A DNA stretch of 50,000 nt from Glandiceps talaboti (GCF_964340395.1 NC_135570.1:14702822-14752821), one strand, 5' to 3'. Positions 14,717 through 29,321 are shown, counted from the first letter of the stretch. The notes: generated by a model not told the origin, from the letters alone. Made by a program: numbers and translations.

Positions 14717-14970
14717 CTTATTAAAGAGGGCATACCTTGAGTTCATGCCCCTTTTGGGGGTGACTTTTTCCTGCATATTAAAAACTACTTACAGTATTCT
14801 GCTTACTGAAGCATACTTAATTAACCATCGCTTAGAGTGGTAGAATTCAATCTGGTATTCGGGTGATAATGTACTTGTGAATGATTCGATGACATCATTG
14901 GACGTAGACCAAAACGTGGAAGAAACCACTTTAAAATACGCCATCAATCGTGCGAACAACGCAAGGGGGG
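14717..14970 (+). mobile_element. Fragment of dispersed GGCACAA element, copy A
   Basis: ATTAAAGAGGGCAT at the left edge, then GCATATTAAAAACTACTTAC and AGTATTCTGCTTACTG, follow the same order as the copy at 40.44 kb (ATTAAAGGGGCAC, GCATATTAAAGGTACTCAC, AGTATTCTACTTACTG). Similarity fades near 14.97 kb, and the right inverted end seen in the other copies is not evident. It is a diverged, probably truncated non-autonomous element. Confidence 0.5.
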
Positions 14971-17550
<2,580 letters not shown>

Positions 17551-18907
17551 GAAATATACAGGGGTTACTAGAGAGATGACGAAAGAGACCGACATGGCGA
17601 GGGACTACCAGAACCAAATTTGGCGGAAATACGCCCCCTGAGATACACATACCAACACAACAACAAAGATCTATTTAATGAAAAGAAAGGTCCGGTGCTA
17701 AGATAAGTCAACGACATATTGTCGACGTTATGTATATAGTCTGAAGTTGTAAGGTAGACAGGGGTTGGATTACACTCGTATCTAGATCGACGTCTGTTGG
17801 TAGTCCAACGTGTCTCCAGTTTGGTGATGTATCTCAATCATATATGAAGTGAGATATATCTATATCGGCAATAAAGTTAAGATATTTCAAAACTCAAGGC
17901 GTTAGTCCCGCGATTTGGGATAGAGCGATTCCGATTTAGGAAACTACACTAGCGTTACAATGAATGGTAAAATAGTGTTTAGGGGAATACAACACATCCA
18001 ACAATCATCGCCTGAGTAGTCCCATGATCAATTCCAATCATGACAGCGCCCCCAAAGCAAACTTCTATTCCAATTACAATACTCATGAGCCCCTCAAATA
18101 TTTATTGGCCATGTTAAATCTGATGCACAAGTGCATGATAATACATTTATTTACAGTTTTCAACACGAAAGTAGAATTTAGCTGTTGTTACAGGTTTGAT
18201 AGAGATACACTGCGGGAATAGCTGTATGGAATGATATATGATAATATAACACATAATTCATATCTTTGTCGAGAAACTTGGCGTGAAGTGTTTAAAGTGT
18301 TCTTATTGATGGGGCAATAAATTGAAACTTTTAAACACTGTCGACTCACTGCTTTTATGACTTAGAAAGTGTAACTAGTTACATCTGTCACGTGAACAAC
18401 ACAACAGGGAAAGCAATATTATATCTAGAATGTACATAACATAACCTGTGTTTCAAAGTAGCTTCGTAAGAGTCATCATGATTTAGGTTAGATTAGATAG
18501 ATCCATACATCGTATAAACGAAGCTGTAAGTTTTCAGTTCTGTAACTTGATATACTTGTATACTATTTGTTAAGGCTTACATTTTGCACCCAGTGGCCAA
18601 GATTAGTCAAAAAGATTACGATAAACATATTACTCTATCATAGATTTGTGTTCATACCCAAGCAATCTGATTAACATCTTATGAAGGCGGTTTGACTGTT
18701 ATCGCTTCATTTCCTCTATTTCAAGTCCACTGTGTTTGTCTTGTACTAATAACCAATGTATATGTACAAAATAGTACGCAATGGAAAAAGTAAACGTGAA
18801 TAGGTAAATACAATGAATGGATTACCTTCTTTATCTAATGTTAAGTAAATTTAGTATGTTGATGGATGTTGACATTGTCAATACAGTGACAGAACACAAC
18901 GTTTTGA
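17551..18907. other. Unique intergenic sequence
   Basis: No supported feature. Confidence 0.5.
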
Positions 18908-19030
18908 ATATTTGTAGCATTCACCTACACGATGGGGTCACACTGCTATATTTGTAGCACTCACCTACACGGTGGGGTCACACTGCAATATTTGTAGCAC
19001 TCACTTACACGGTTTGGTCACACTGCTATA
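18908..19030. repeat. 40-bp tandem repeat, 3 copies
   Basis: Each unit begins ATTTGTAGCA, contains CACCTACACG or CACTTACACG, and ends GGTCACACTGC. The copies differ at a few positions. Confidence 0.9.
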
Positions 19031-19610
19031 TTGAAAATTACAACAATATGTACGAGGGGTGAACTAATTTTCTTGTAGATGTGGTTGCATATTTAGCAAA
19101 ACGCTTTGAACGTAGCGAGTTTGATTTTGAGTTGGACTGGATACCAACATTGTATTGGAATTGTATACACAGATACTGAACACAGCGTGGATATATAGTA
19201 TTATCTAGTAGGTCACACGGATTTTATAGAAAACTTGAGCAGTAATTTTCGAGGACTGCACACTTTTGCATGTCGGTATGGTTGTATAAAAACACTCTGT
19301 AGCTAGTTTGACTTCGATTCACAAGAAATTGAGGACTACCATGTCACAGACACACATGTTGGCCTTTACAAAAAATCATAATTGTATTTTGATATATATA
19401 TACTTACTTTTGTTAGTGAAATATAGGAATCCATACTGGAATTGTCACAAATGCGACCTTCTCGAGTTTCCTCTTTGACATATTTTTTATTCAGTTACAA
19501 AAATTATGTAAAACATACGGGCATTGCTTATCAAGTCAATGTAGTTTTAGATTTCACGATGCAAGTCTAAATTTGTCATCATACTAATGATTAGCATGGC
19601 TTTATTTACA
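19031..19610. other. Unique intergenic sequence
   Basis: Nothing recognised between the 40-bp and 43-bp tandem repeats. Confidence 0.5.
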
Positions 19611-22533
19611 TACTTACAAATTGACAGAGATCGACAAAGGTAGACAACCCTAGTACTTACACACTGACAGAGATTGATATAGGTAGACAACGTTAGTACT
19701 TACACATTGACAGAGATTGGCATAGGTAGACAACGTTAGTACTTACACATTGACAGAGATCGGCATAGGTAGACAACGTTAGTACTTACACACTGACAGA
19801 GATTGGCATAGGTAGACAACGTTAGTACTTACACATTGACAGAGATTGGCATAGGTAGACAACGTTAGTACTTACACATTGACAGAGATTGGCATAGGTA
19901 GACAACGTTAGTACTTACACATTGACAGAGATTGGCATAGGTAGACAACGTTAGTACTTACACATTGACAGAGATCGGCATAGGTAGACAACGTTAGTAC
20001 TTACACATTGACAGAGATTGCCATAGGTAGACAACGTTAGTACTTACACATTGACAGAGATTGGCATAGGTAGACAACCCTAGTACTTACACACTGACAG
20101 AGATTGGCATAGGTAGACAACGTTAGTACTTACACATTGACAGAGATTGGCATAGGTAGACAACCCTAGTACTTACACACTGACAGAGATTGGCATAGGT
20201 AGACAACGTTAGTACTTACACATTGACAGAGATTGGCATAGGTAGACAACGTTAGTACTTACACATTGACAGAGATTGGAATAGATAGACAACGTTAGTA
20301 CTTACACATTGACAGAGATTGGCATAGGTAGACAACGGTAGTACTTACACATTGACAGAGATTGGCATAGGCAGACAACGTTAGTACTAACACACTGACA
20401 GAGATTGATATGGGTAGACAACGTTAGTACTTACACACTGACAGAGATTGGCATAGGTAGACAACGTTAGTACTTACACATTGACAGAGATTGGCATAGG
20501 TAGACAACGTTAGTACTTACACATTGACAGAGATTGGCATAGGTAGACAACGTTAGTACTTACACATTGACAGAGATTGGCATAGGTAGACAACGTTAAT
20601 ACTTACACATTGACAGAGATCGGCATAGGTAGACAACGTTAGTACTTACACATTGACAGAGATCGGCATAGGTAGACAACGTTAGTACTTACACATTGAC
20701 AGAGATCGGCATAGGTAGACAACGTTAGTACTTACACATTGACAGAGATCGGCATAGGTAGACAACGTTAGTACTTACACATTGACAGAGATTGATATAG
20801 GTAGACAACGTTAGTACTTACACACTGACAGAGATCGGCATAGGTAGACAACGTTAGTACTTACACATTGACAGAGATCGGCATAGGTAGACAACGTTAG
20901 TACTTACACATTGACAGAGATCGGCATAGGTAGACAACGTTAGTATTTACACATTGACAGAGATTGGCATAGGTAGACAACGTTAGTACTTACACATTGA
21001 CAGAGATTGATATAGGTAGACAACGTTAGTACTTACACACTGACAGAGATCGGCATAGGTAGACAACGTTAGTACTTACACATTGACAGAGATCGGCATA
21101 GGTAGACAACGTTAGTACTTACACATTGACAGAGATCGGCATAGGTAGACAACGTTAGTACTTACACACTGACAGAGATCGGCATAGGTAGACAACGTTA
21201 GTACTTACACGGTGACAGAGATCGGCATAGGTAGACAACGTTAGTACTTACACACTGACAGAGATCGGCATAGGTAAACAACGTTAGTACTTACACATTG
21301 ACAGAGATTGGCATAGGTAAACAACGTTAGTACTTACACATTGACAGAGATCGGCATAGGTAGACAACGTTAGTACTTACACATTGACAGATTGGCATAG
21401 GTAGACAACGTTAGTACTTACACATTGACAGAGATTGGCATAGGTAGACAACGTTAGTACTTACACATTGACAGAGATTGGCATAGGTAGACAACGTTAG
21501 TACATACACATTGACAGAGATTGGCATAGGTAAACAACGTTAGTACTTACACATTGACAGAGATCGGCATAGGTAGACAACGTTAGTACTTACATATTGA
21601 CAGAGATCGGCATAGGTAGACAACGTTAGTACTTACACACTGACAGAGATTGGCATAGGTAGACAACGTTAGTACTTACACACTGACAGAGATTGGCATA
21701 GGTAGACAACCCTAGTACTTACACATTGACATAGATCGGCATAGGTAGACAACGTTAGTACTTACACACTGACAGAGATTGGCATAGGTAGACAACGTTA
21801 GTACTAACACATTGACAGAGATCGGCATAGGTAGACAACGTTAGTACTTACACATTGACAGAGATTGGCATAGGTAGACAACGTTAGTACTTACACACTG
21901 ACAGAGATTGGCATAGGTAGACAACGTCAGTACTTACACATTGACAGAGATCGGCATAGGTAGACAACGTTAGTATTTACACATTGACAGAGATTGGCAT
22001 AGGTAGACAACGTTAGTACTTACACATTGACAGAGATTGATATAGGTAGACAACGTTAGTACTTACACATTGACAGAGATTGGCATAGGTAGACAACGTT
22101 AGTACTTACACACTGACAGAGATTGGCATAGGTAGACAACGTTAGTACTTACACATTGACAGAGATCGGAATAGGTAGACAACGTTAGTACTTACACATT
22201 GACAGAGATTGACACAGGTAGACAACGTTAGTACTTACACATTGACAGAGATTGGCATACTAGTAGGTAGACAACGTTATTACTTACACATTGACAGAGA
22301 TTGGCATAGGTAGACAACGTTAGTACTTACACATTGACAGAGATCGGAATAGGTAGACAACGTTAGTACTTACACATTGACAGAGATTGGCATAGGTAGA
22401 CAACGTTAGTACTTACACATTGACAGAGATTGGCATAGGTAGACAACGTTAGTACTTACACATTGACAGAGATCGGAATAGGTAGACAACGTTAGTACTG
22501 TACTTTCACATTGACAGAGATCGGAATAGGTAA
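19611..22533. repeat. 43-bp minisatellite, about 68 copies
   Basis: The unit runs TACTTACACATTGACAGAGA, then TTGGCATAGGTAGACAACG, then TTAG. Copies vary at a few diagnostic sites: ACATT or ACACT; GATTGG, GATCGG or GATTGATA; AACGTTAG or AACCCTAG. Rare variants include TATTTAC near 20943 and 21973 and an inserted CTAGTAGG near 22260. As 43 is not a multiple of three, the array cannot encode a simple repeat protein. Blocks of several units recur in the same order, showing multi-unit duplications. Edge copies are the most diverged. Confidence 0.97.
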
Positions 22534-22870
22534 CCGTAGTCACAATTACACAACCAGTGTAATATTTGACGAAATTTGTTGAAAATACAAATAGATGTAC
22601 ACTGTATTCGAGTAACTATTAGTGTAGTATAGTTGATCGTTCTCTCCCATTAAACTGCTTATGTAAACGGATATATATATTCTGATGTACATCAATTATA
22701 TACTCGGCGATTGGTTAGAATTACTGGCGTTATTTCGTGTTTTCTGTCGTTGTCGTTATGTTTGTTTGTTTGTTTGTTTGTTTGTTTGTTGACTTTATGT
22801 AAATTCGATAAATTGTTGAGCCAAAGGCTCTTCTAACACAATGTCGAGTAAGGGAAATTTACTATATTTG
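22534..22870. other. Spacer between two 43-bp arrays
   Basis: About 340 bp of unrelated sequence with a (GTTT)n run at 22761-22790. Confidence 0.7.
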
Positions 22871-23116
22871 CATTACAAACTGACAGAGATCGGCAAAGGT
22901 AGACAACCGTAGTACTTACACACTGACAGAGATCGGCATAGGTAGACAACGTTAGTACTAACACATTGACATAGATTGGCATAGGTAGACAACGGTAGTA
23001 CTTACACATTGACAGAGATTGGCATAGGTAGACAACGTTAGTACTTACACTCTGACAGAGATCGGCATAGGTAGACAACGTTAGTACTTACACACTGACA
23101 GTGATCGGCATAGGCC
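22871..23116. repeat. Outlying 43-bp minisatellite block, about 6 copies
   Basis: The same unit as the main array (TGACAGAGATCGGC and AGGTAGACAAC are recognisable) and in the same orientation. It ends abruptly inside a unit at TAGGCC, where a (GTT)n tract begins. Confidence 0.95.
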
Positions 23117-23118
23117 GG

Positions 23119-23188
<70 letters not shown>
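23117..23188. repeat. (GTT)n trinucleotide microsatellite
   Basis: About 24 uninterrupted GTT units directly abutting the last 43-bp unit. Confidence 0.95.
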
Positions 23189-24189
23189 CATAGTCGTTGT
23201 GTTTGTTGCCAGATAGAAGAGTTATTCGTATTTGCCCTCTAGATAGTTTTCGTTGTTGTTATACGGCAATAAAGGGCACCCTGACTAGATATTAGAAGAA
23301 GAAAACATGGTATTGTAAAATAAATATGGCATCATAAAGGCATTAAGTTTGGTATTTGAATGATTAAAATACACACACTCCAGTAACTGCAATAGAACGG
23401 ACAATCACTGTAATTAATTGCATGTTTACATTTCCAATCTAGCGATAATTTCGAACTCGTCTATTCATTCTAAAAATAACCTTTGTCATTCAAAGTTGTT
23501 AATTTCATGAAAATGTCTTAATATTACCGGATTTCATCACATTGCCACGTGATTCTGTTATTAGTTAATGTGTTATTCCTGTGCTGTATATAACGTATAA
23601 TACATTTGACAGAATAGCGCCATTGTCTCGGTTGTCATAAAGTAATTTGAAATGTTATCAAACACAATAAAGCTTCGGTGGGGATGCTGCCAACAAAACG
23701 TAACAATGGAGACTCGTAATTGAGCATGCGCACATATGGTACCTACTAGAAATCGGTGAGTCGCTGGAGGGAACCGCTGAACCATCACTTACCATCGAAA
23801 CACAGTGATCTGATGAGGGTTGAACTCTTCGGCTGATTAAGCTGGTTTTAATTTATTTTTTGTCAACAGAACAGGTGCTGTTTCGTTGCAATTATGCTGC
23901 CACGTGGAATTTTCTGAGGCAAGACCCACGGTTCTTTTATCTGCATATACACGGTGACAATGTGATCATACATTTAATAAAAATAGATGCAATTTTTAAT
24001 TACGGTTGGATATAGTTTTGTGGACCGATCCAGACCATAATTACATCCGATTGGGTGGCAAGCACTTTGGTTTCCAGGGCAACCAGCGTCTTAACGCTGA
24101 ATGGAAGACTGAGACAACAAAAGCCAGTCGCCTGCAGGTTTCCATTTGACATAAGTACTCACGGGTTTCATTCTTCTCTTCTGTTGCAG
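23189..24189. other. Unique sequence upstream of a candidate exon
   Basis: No repeat. On the minus strand a short open segment ends at GATG|GTAAGT (near 23790), a good donor, but its acceptor side is weak. Confidence 0.4.
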
Positions 24190-24273
24190 TGGTTGATAGA
24201 GAGAGTCTGTGTAATACCAATCATGAGGAAAACTTGTTAATTTCGCAGTTGGAGAAGGGACTGGATTTGAAAG
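24190..24273 (+). CDS. Candidate internal coding exon, unknown protein
   Basis: This is the best exon-like segment in the window. It follows a pyrimidine-rich acceptor (TTCTCTTCTGTTGCAG) and ends at the consensus donor AAAG|GTAAGT. It is 84 bp long (a multiple of three) and open in the frame that encodes VDRESLCNTNHEENLLIS then QLEKGLDLK. The composition is hydrophilic and exon-like. I do not recognise the family, and no flanking exons on the same strand are convincing. It may be an isolated exon of a gene with long introns, or a chance match. Confidence 0.35.
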
Positions 24274-25551
24274 GTAAGTGGATTCGCCATGTTTGTGTAT
24301 TTCACAACGTACAAAAGACGCGCTTAATGGTGAAATTGACACATCTGTATTTCTCGGCGAAATTTACCGTTTATTTCCTGCTCCTGGAGTATCGCATCAC
24401 GCCAGCTTTTTATGTCACTTTCCAAAGTGCACAAAATACTGGTAAACTGAAACGTATCAACGAAGCTGATAACGTAAAATACACAAAAGCCATTGTACTG
24501 TGTGCAATACACACGTCGTGTAATGCAATAGTAACATCACTTCTATAGTTTACCTGAAAATACTTGATTTTATTAATTTTTAAAGTTATTATGTCTTTTC
24601 GTAACACTTACAAGCAATGCCTGTAAGAAATGGTATCCCTAATTTAGCCATTTTCTTCTATGTACTGGGGTAATATTATTTCCATGATAATAGTATCATC
24701 GAATATATGCTATCAAAATGATAAGGAACGATATAATGTATAGGATAGCCGTAATATACATTATAGTTTTATCATCTATGAGTGTAATAGAATCCATGTA
24801 AGTCTGAGCAGTGTGTAACCATATAGGTTCAGTTCACATTCATGTCACATGAGACTACACTGTAGATTGTGTCTGGTACTTGGATGTATTGTGTTAACCC
24901 TGCCTTAATAAAGGCAGCATAACTAAGTTATTGTTAATGTATTCCACGTTAACTGTTGGTAGAAGGAATGAAAACACTCGCTGGATGTATCAAACGCAAT
25001 ACAAGTTCAATTTGAACTGCCAACAAACGCAGGACTCTTTTAATAGAATATTGATTATATGTACCGTGAAGTGTAGAAACGGGGGACTTGTAAATGGACG
25101 CATGTAAAAACCACACGTGGTATGTCGTCGTCGTACTCGTCTACAGGGTATTCAATATAATGTACATATTATATTCTATTGTCAGGGGTAGTCAATGAAA
25201 GACGATCTGGATTCAAACACACTGACGGATAACATTTATCGTGACCGTTAAAGAACACCACAGTACCTCGAGTTTCGTATTCGACAGGCGAGTAAAAAAA
25301 ATTGCGCTTGTTGATGAAATCTGTTTAGATAGTGCGTTCAATTTAGAAAAATAATGGGTGGCGCAAATCGTTTTATTTGGAAATGTAAAATTGTATAACA
25401 GAGAGGGGATGGGAGGGAGGGAAGGAGAGAGGGAGAGATATATAGACTAATAAAATCGCGAAATTCTCAAAAAAATAGAGAACGGGAAATGTTATGAAAT
25501 TAAATTAGTAAGTTAAAGAAATGGACCATGTAATCACAGCAGCTCCCAAGC
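24274..25551. other. Unique intergenic or intronic sequence
   Basis: A short purine-rich (GGGA/GGAGA) stretch lies near 25400-25440. Nothing else is recognised. Confidence 0.5.
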
Positions 25552-25722
25552 TACCAGTATAATGATGAGCCATTATTTTTGTAGATGTTTTGTAAAATGA
25601 CGTATTTCCCTATGCGACTATGTAATGTTAGTATGTATACACACTAACATCACATATTCGCATAAGGAAATACGTCATTTTACAAAACATCTACAAAAAT
25701 AATGGCTCATAATTACCAGTAT
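25552..25722. mobile_element. Near-perfect foldback MITE with 9-bp target duplication
   Basis: TACCAGTAT occurs at 25552-25560 and again at 25714-25722, directly flanking a palindrome at 25561-25713. The arms are about 72 bp and differ at only about five positions. They start GATGAGCCATTATTTTTGTA on the left and end with the complement on the right, leaving a loop of a few bases. There is no coding capacity. The low arm divergence and intact duplication suggest a recent insertion. Target duplications of 9 bp fit Mutator-like elements, but family assignment is inference. Confidence 0.8.
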
Positions 25723-26818
25723 TTAAATATACCATGTCGATGTCCTTGCGTCTAGTTTTAAGTTGGTATACCGTCAGAAAGACTCACATCTCCATTTCCA
25801 GCTAAAAGTCACAAATTGCAGCCTTAGTCCGATAGACAATTATCCAAACCGCCGAAGTCGTTCACTTTTGTTGTATGCCGAATATCATTTGGCACAGTGG
25901 GATTCTAAAAGAACAGCGCAGCGGGAGGGCTACACAAATGTAATATTTTTACCAAAAAGTCCGTAGTAATAATGTTTGTATCTTGTTTAGGGGGATAATT
26001 ACAGACATAGCATATGTGTTAGCCATCACTCTCCGTTAAATGAATGAGTGCCACCTATGGTATGTGATCTGAGGAACAGACTCAAAGTGAAATTATGAAC
26101 GTTCGTCTCACAAGTATGTATTCGAATATACAACACAACACAGGTGGAACATTTTACGTGTATATTAAGCTAACACAAGCTTGAAAACAACATAGGTGAT
26201 CACCGTGGTATTTTTATTCACCTGCATGCCGAAATTTCGAAGTATAATAAACTTTCCATTATGATGTCAATATTTTCATTCCCACGCTTTATAATGGTTT
26301 GTTAATTCTCAGAATCGTCATTATTTTCGTCGTGATATTGAAAATGGCATTTTCTGGTTGCAAGCTATGATGCTTCCAATCTGGGTCTATTCTATACCCA
26401 AGGAATCTAAAAGTAGCACTTGTAATATTACATCTCAACCATATGTGTAGAGTCTACATGCAGATATGGATAATTTTTTCAGCAATAAAAGTTGTTCTCT
26501 CCGCCTTTGGTTGTGATTTAATAACGAATTGCAAAGCGGCAGTTGTCGCACCACACCCCAAGCATAAGCTTATGTTTGTTAACAATACAGATCGATTCTA
26601 TAGTATGGTTTGTTTTTTTCAGAGCACAAAGCTTGCGCTGTCTCTCGACAACAAAGTTGAATTTTCTCCTTGTTTGCATTCCTTAAGCTAGTCTTGAAAT
26701 GCAAATTCTTGTATGTTGGACAACCCCAGTATCGATTTGAACTGTTGTTCTATGCTTGTGCTTGGAAGATAAGTTCAATTCGATACTAATCTAATCAAAG
26801 TGTAGTTATAAGGGGTGT
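25723..26818. other. Unique intergenic sequence
   Basis: No supported feature. Short frames start at non-ATG codons or lack recognisable content. Confidence 0.5.
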
Positions 26819-26880
26819 ATCCCGTGAAAGTTGCTACCGAGGAAAGCACGGTCACTTCGTCGTAGCACCCTTTTCGGGAT
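26819..26880. other. Imperfect hairpin with 19-bp arms
   Basis: ATCCCGTGAAAGTTGCTAC (26819-26837) faces GTAGCACCCTTTTCGGGAT (26862-26880). The arms pair at about 15 of 19 positions around a 24-base loop. It could be a small foldback or a structured RNA. No known family is recognised. Confidence 0.5.
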
Positions 26881-27362
26881 TTGAAGCTTAATTGGCAAGC
26901 TTTTCCGATCTGCTAAATTACATTTTCAGCTGTTACAGGCGATTTCTGACAGCTACATTGCAACGATAGTTAGATGCTCTCACGTCGTTCTACAGTTATT
27001 AGTTCTGTGTACAGTTCTGATCACCACGAATGTTTTGTTGTGTTGTGTTGTGTTGTGTTGTGTTGTGTTTTGTTGTGTTGTGTTTTCAAGTCATATTGAT
27101 ATCATTCATGAGTACTTTATTGAACTTCCTTCCCAATGACATCATAGAGTTGAAAGATAACGTTACAGCGACTTTTTCTGCTAGTTTAAACTCATCAGGA
27201 TAGTCAGGGGTGTACTAAACGTAACAAGTGACAGTAGCCCATCCATTGTAGAAATTTTCATTAGTAAAAGTCAAGACTTACGGTTACGATATTTTGGTTA
27301 AAAAATGATATTTCGCAATTCATTTTGTGTCGCTGTTACAAGCATTATACTTTTCTTGACCT
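26881..27362. other. Unique sequence with (TTGTG)n
   Basis: A pentanucleotide TTGTG repeat lies at about 27034-27084. Otherwise nothing recognised. Confidence 0.7.
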
Positions 27363-27669
27363 TTATTTTCCCGTCCTTATTAATCCCGTATGTTTTTCCG
27401 CGATATGTTGGGGAGTGTTATTCCAACACTGTAACCGTAGGAAGCTTTGGAAACTTTGCCATTTCCCAGTGGCCGACCATCCTTGGTAAATTTCTTTTCG
27501 TAAAGTCTTTACCTCAGTTTTCAAGGCTCTAAACTCAGATAAAGTTGCTGTAGCGAGGCTGCTTTGGAATTGTTGAATCTTCGAATTTGTCGGAGGTTGT
27601 TTGTGTGTTTTTCTGACTACCGAGGTCTGGCTCCGGACGTTTCGGCTCCTTGATGTCGACACCGTAGTG
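27363..27669 (-). CDS. Candidate coding exon or ORF fragment, unknown protein
   Basis: On the minus strand an open frame follows GTTATTTTCAG at 27670 and reads through to a stop near 27363. It encodes VSTSRSRNVRSQTSVVRK, a basic stretch, then a helix-prone segment with FRALKTEVKTLRKEIYQGW. A possible donor (ACTGAG|GTAAAG) at 27513 would make a 157-bp exon. The frame has no ATG at its start. The content resembles a basic plus coiled-coil region, but no family is recognised. Confidence 0.25.
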
Positions 27670-27879
27670 CTGAAAATAACTAAACAAGTTCACTGTGTTG
27701 ACACACCGATGATTTCTAAAATGTCAAAACAGTAGACACATCTGATTGACTGGGTGACTGCAGACAACGCGTGTCTACGTCACTAGTTTTGCTCTGTTCG
27801 AAATATGAGTCAAAACATTCAAAATTACCGTTACTTTCCCCACTTTTTCTTTGATATTACTGGCGCTGGTATAATTGTC

Positions 27880-28021
27880 ATTCTCCAATATTTCTCTTCA
27901 TTCAGCTGGAAACCGCTCGTGACCTAAGGGTTGTCAATGCTCGTCTGGCGACTCGTAGTCGAAAGGGTCCCTTAGGTTACCCGTATTTTCCTTGGCTGAA
28001 TGAAGAAAAATATTGGGGAAT
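27880..28021. mobile_element. Foldback element (copy 2 of a two-copy family)
   Basis: The left arm ATTCTCCAATATTTCTCTTC plus ATTCAGC faces the right arm GCTGAATGAAGAAAAATATT plus GGGGAAT. An inner pair, GTGACCTAAGGG and CCCTTAGGTTAC, continues the palindrome. The loop contains GACTCGTAGTCGAAAGG. The same motifs occur at 522-668. No ORF is present; I infer a MITE-like element of about 142 bp. Confidence 0.65.
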
Positions 28022-29321
28022 AACATCTGATTGTTACATGAAATAGTAATAATGCCAAGACCATATTAGGATTGCCGTCAGTAGATTCGACAACCTTATA
28101 ATGTAGTCGCGGTATTGAGCACAAGTTTACCAGCGTTGTGAAATGTTTTCGATTGTAATAACATAGAGATTAAACATATGAATCGATTATATCTTGACCA
28201 TTTAGCAACCTCAAGTTGTTTTTTAACATGTTTCACATTTTATGAATAAATTGAAAGTTTTGAAAAAAAAAACCACACGAATAAATGGCTTCTTGTTCCT
28301 TAAATCATGCGATATTTCAGTGTTGATTTGACATACCTAATTAGACTATGTTGACTACCAAGTCTTTCTATGTCGGTAAATGTGTCTATAATCGAGGACA
28401 TGCGTCACATGGTGCCCTATGCTGCGAACTCTGCTGAACTGATATTAAAATGATAAATAATTTATACATGCAGCTACTGATCACTTTAATCCTCAAACCT
28501 AGTATATTTGTTCGTCTTATAACATGTTTTCCCCGTGGTGGTCTTACAGAGTTTGTAGGTAAACTGACACATTTTAAACCACACAATTAGCATACAATAC
28601 TTCAAATCAACAAGTTGGGCGATATGTCTTCATGACTTACTAATTATGTATCAAGACAACGTCACTCCATTGGTCTTAGATGCAGACACGATTAGTCTGC
28701 AGGAACATGAAACGATAACAAGTTCAAAATTTCAAAAAACCATCCACAATTTACCGTTAACATGTCAATCACTTATGGTCTGATATTGAAACCGATATTT
28801 TTGTCTTTGGACAATAGCATATAGAAAATCGAAAAAAAGAGACAACAATACTTTACGGAAAGAATACCAGTTATTAAGATTCATCCACACTGATCAGTGT
28901 TACCATGTCAACCATTTCATAGCGCGATGTTGAAACCAATATTTGGTGACGTCAAATGGTGTGAAAGCCCGAGGTTAAATCTATACTGCTGCCCTTTCCA
29001 TGGCACGATGAATGGATGGGTCAGTTACAAAGGGAAAGAAACGGGAGTAATATTTCACTAATATTTTCAAAGGGAAAGCAACATGACATAAAGCAATCCA
29101 ACGGCAATAGTTTTGTAGGCTTTAGGGTACTGACTATATGGAGACCAAAATGAACAGCTGGAATACATAGGTTATCTGGTGAATCGACCGTTCTGCTCAT
29201 CTTAGTTAGGCGTCGAATCAGATTGTATTAGATCACTGATGTTATTACTTGAAACTTCATCATCATAATATGGAAACTATTACTGTATTCAATATAAGAG
29301 CAAATGATGAATATTCTGTTT
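28022..29321. other. Unique intergenic sequence
   Basis: No supported feature. Confidence 0.5.

Noticed and set aside
19611-22533. Possible CRISPR array (regular 43-bp period)
   Set aside because: The whole unit is repeated with no unique spacers, and the setting is eukaryotic. It is a minisatellite.
22833-23078. 81-codon minus-strand frame with repeated TYADLCQ-like segments
   Set aside because: It lies in the 43-bp minisatellite; the period shifts frame each unit, so no consistent repeat protein is encoded.
23811-23836. CTGATGAG resembling a hammerhead core
   Set aside because: No GAAA after a paired stem II; only the first core element is present.
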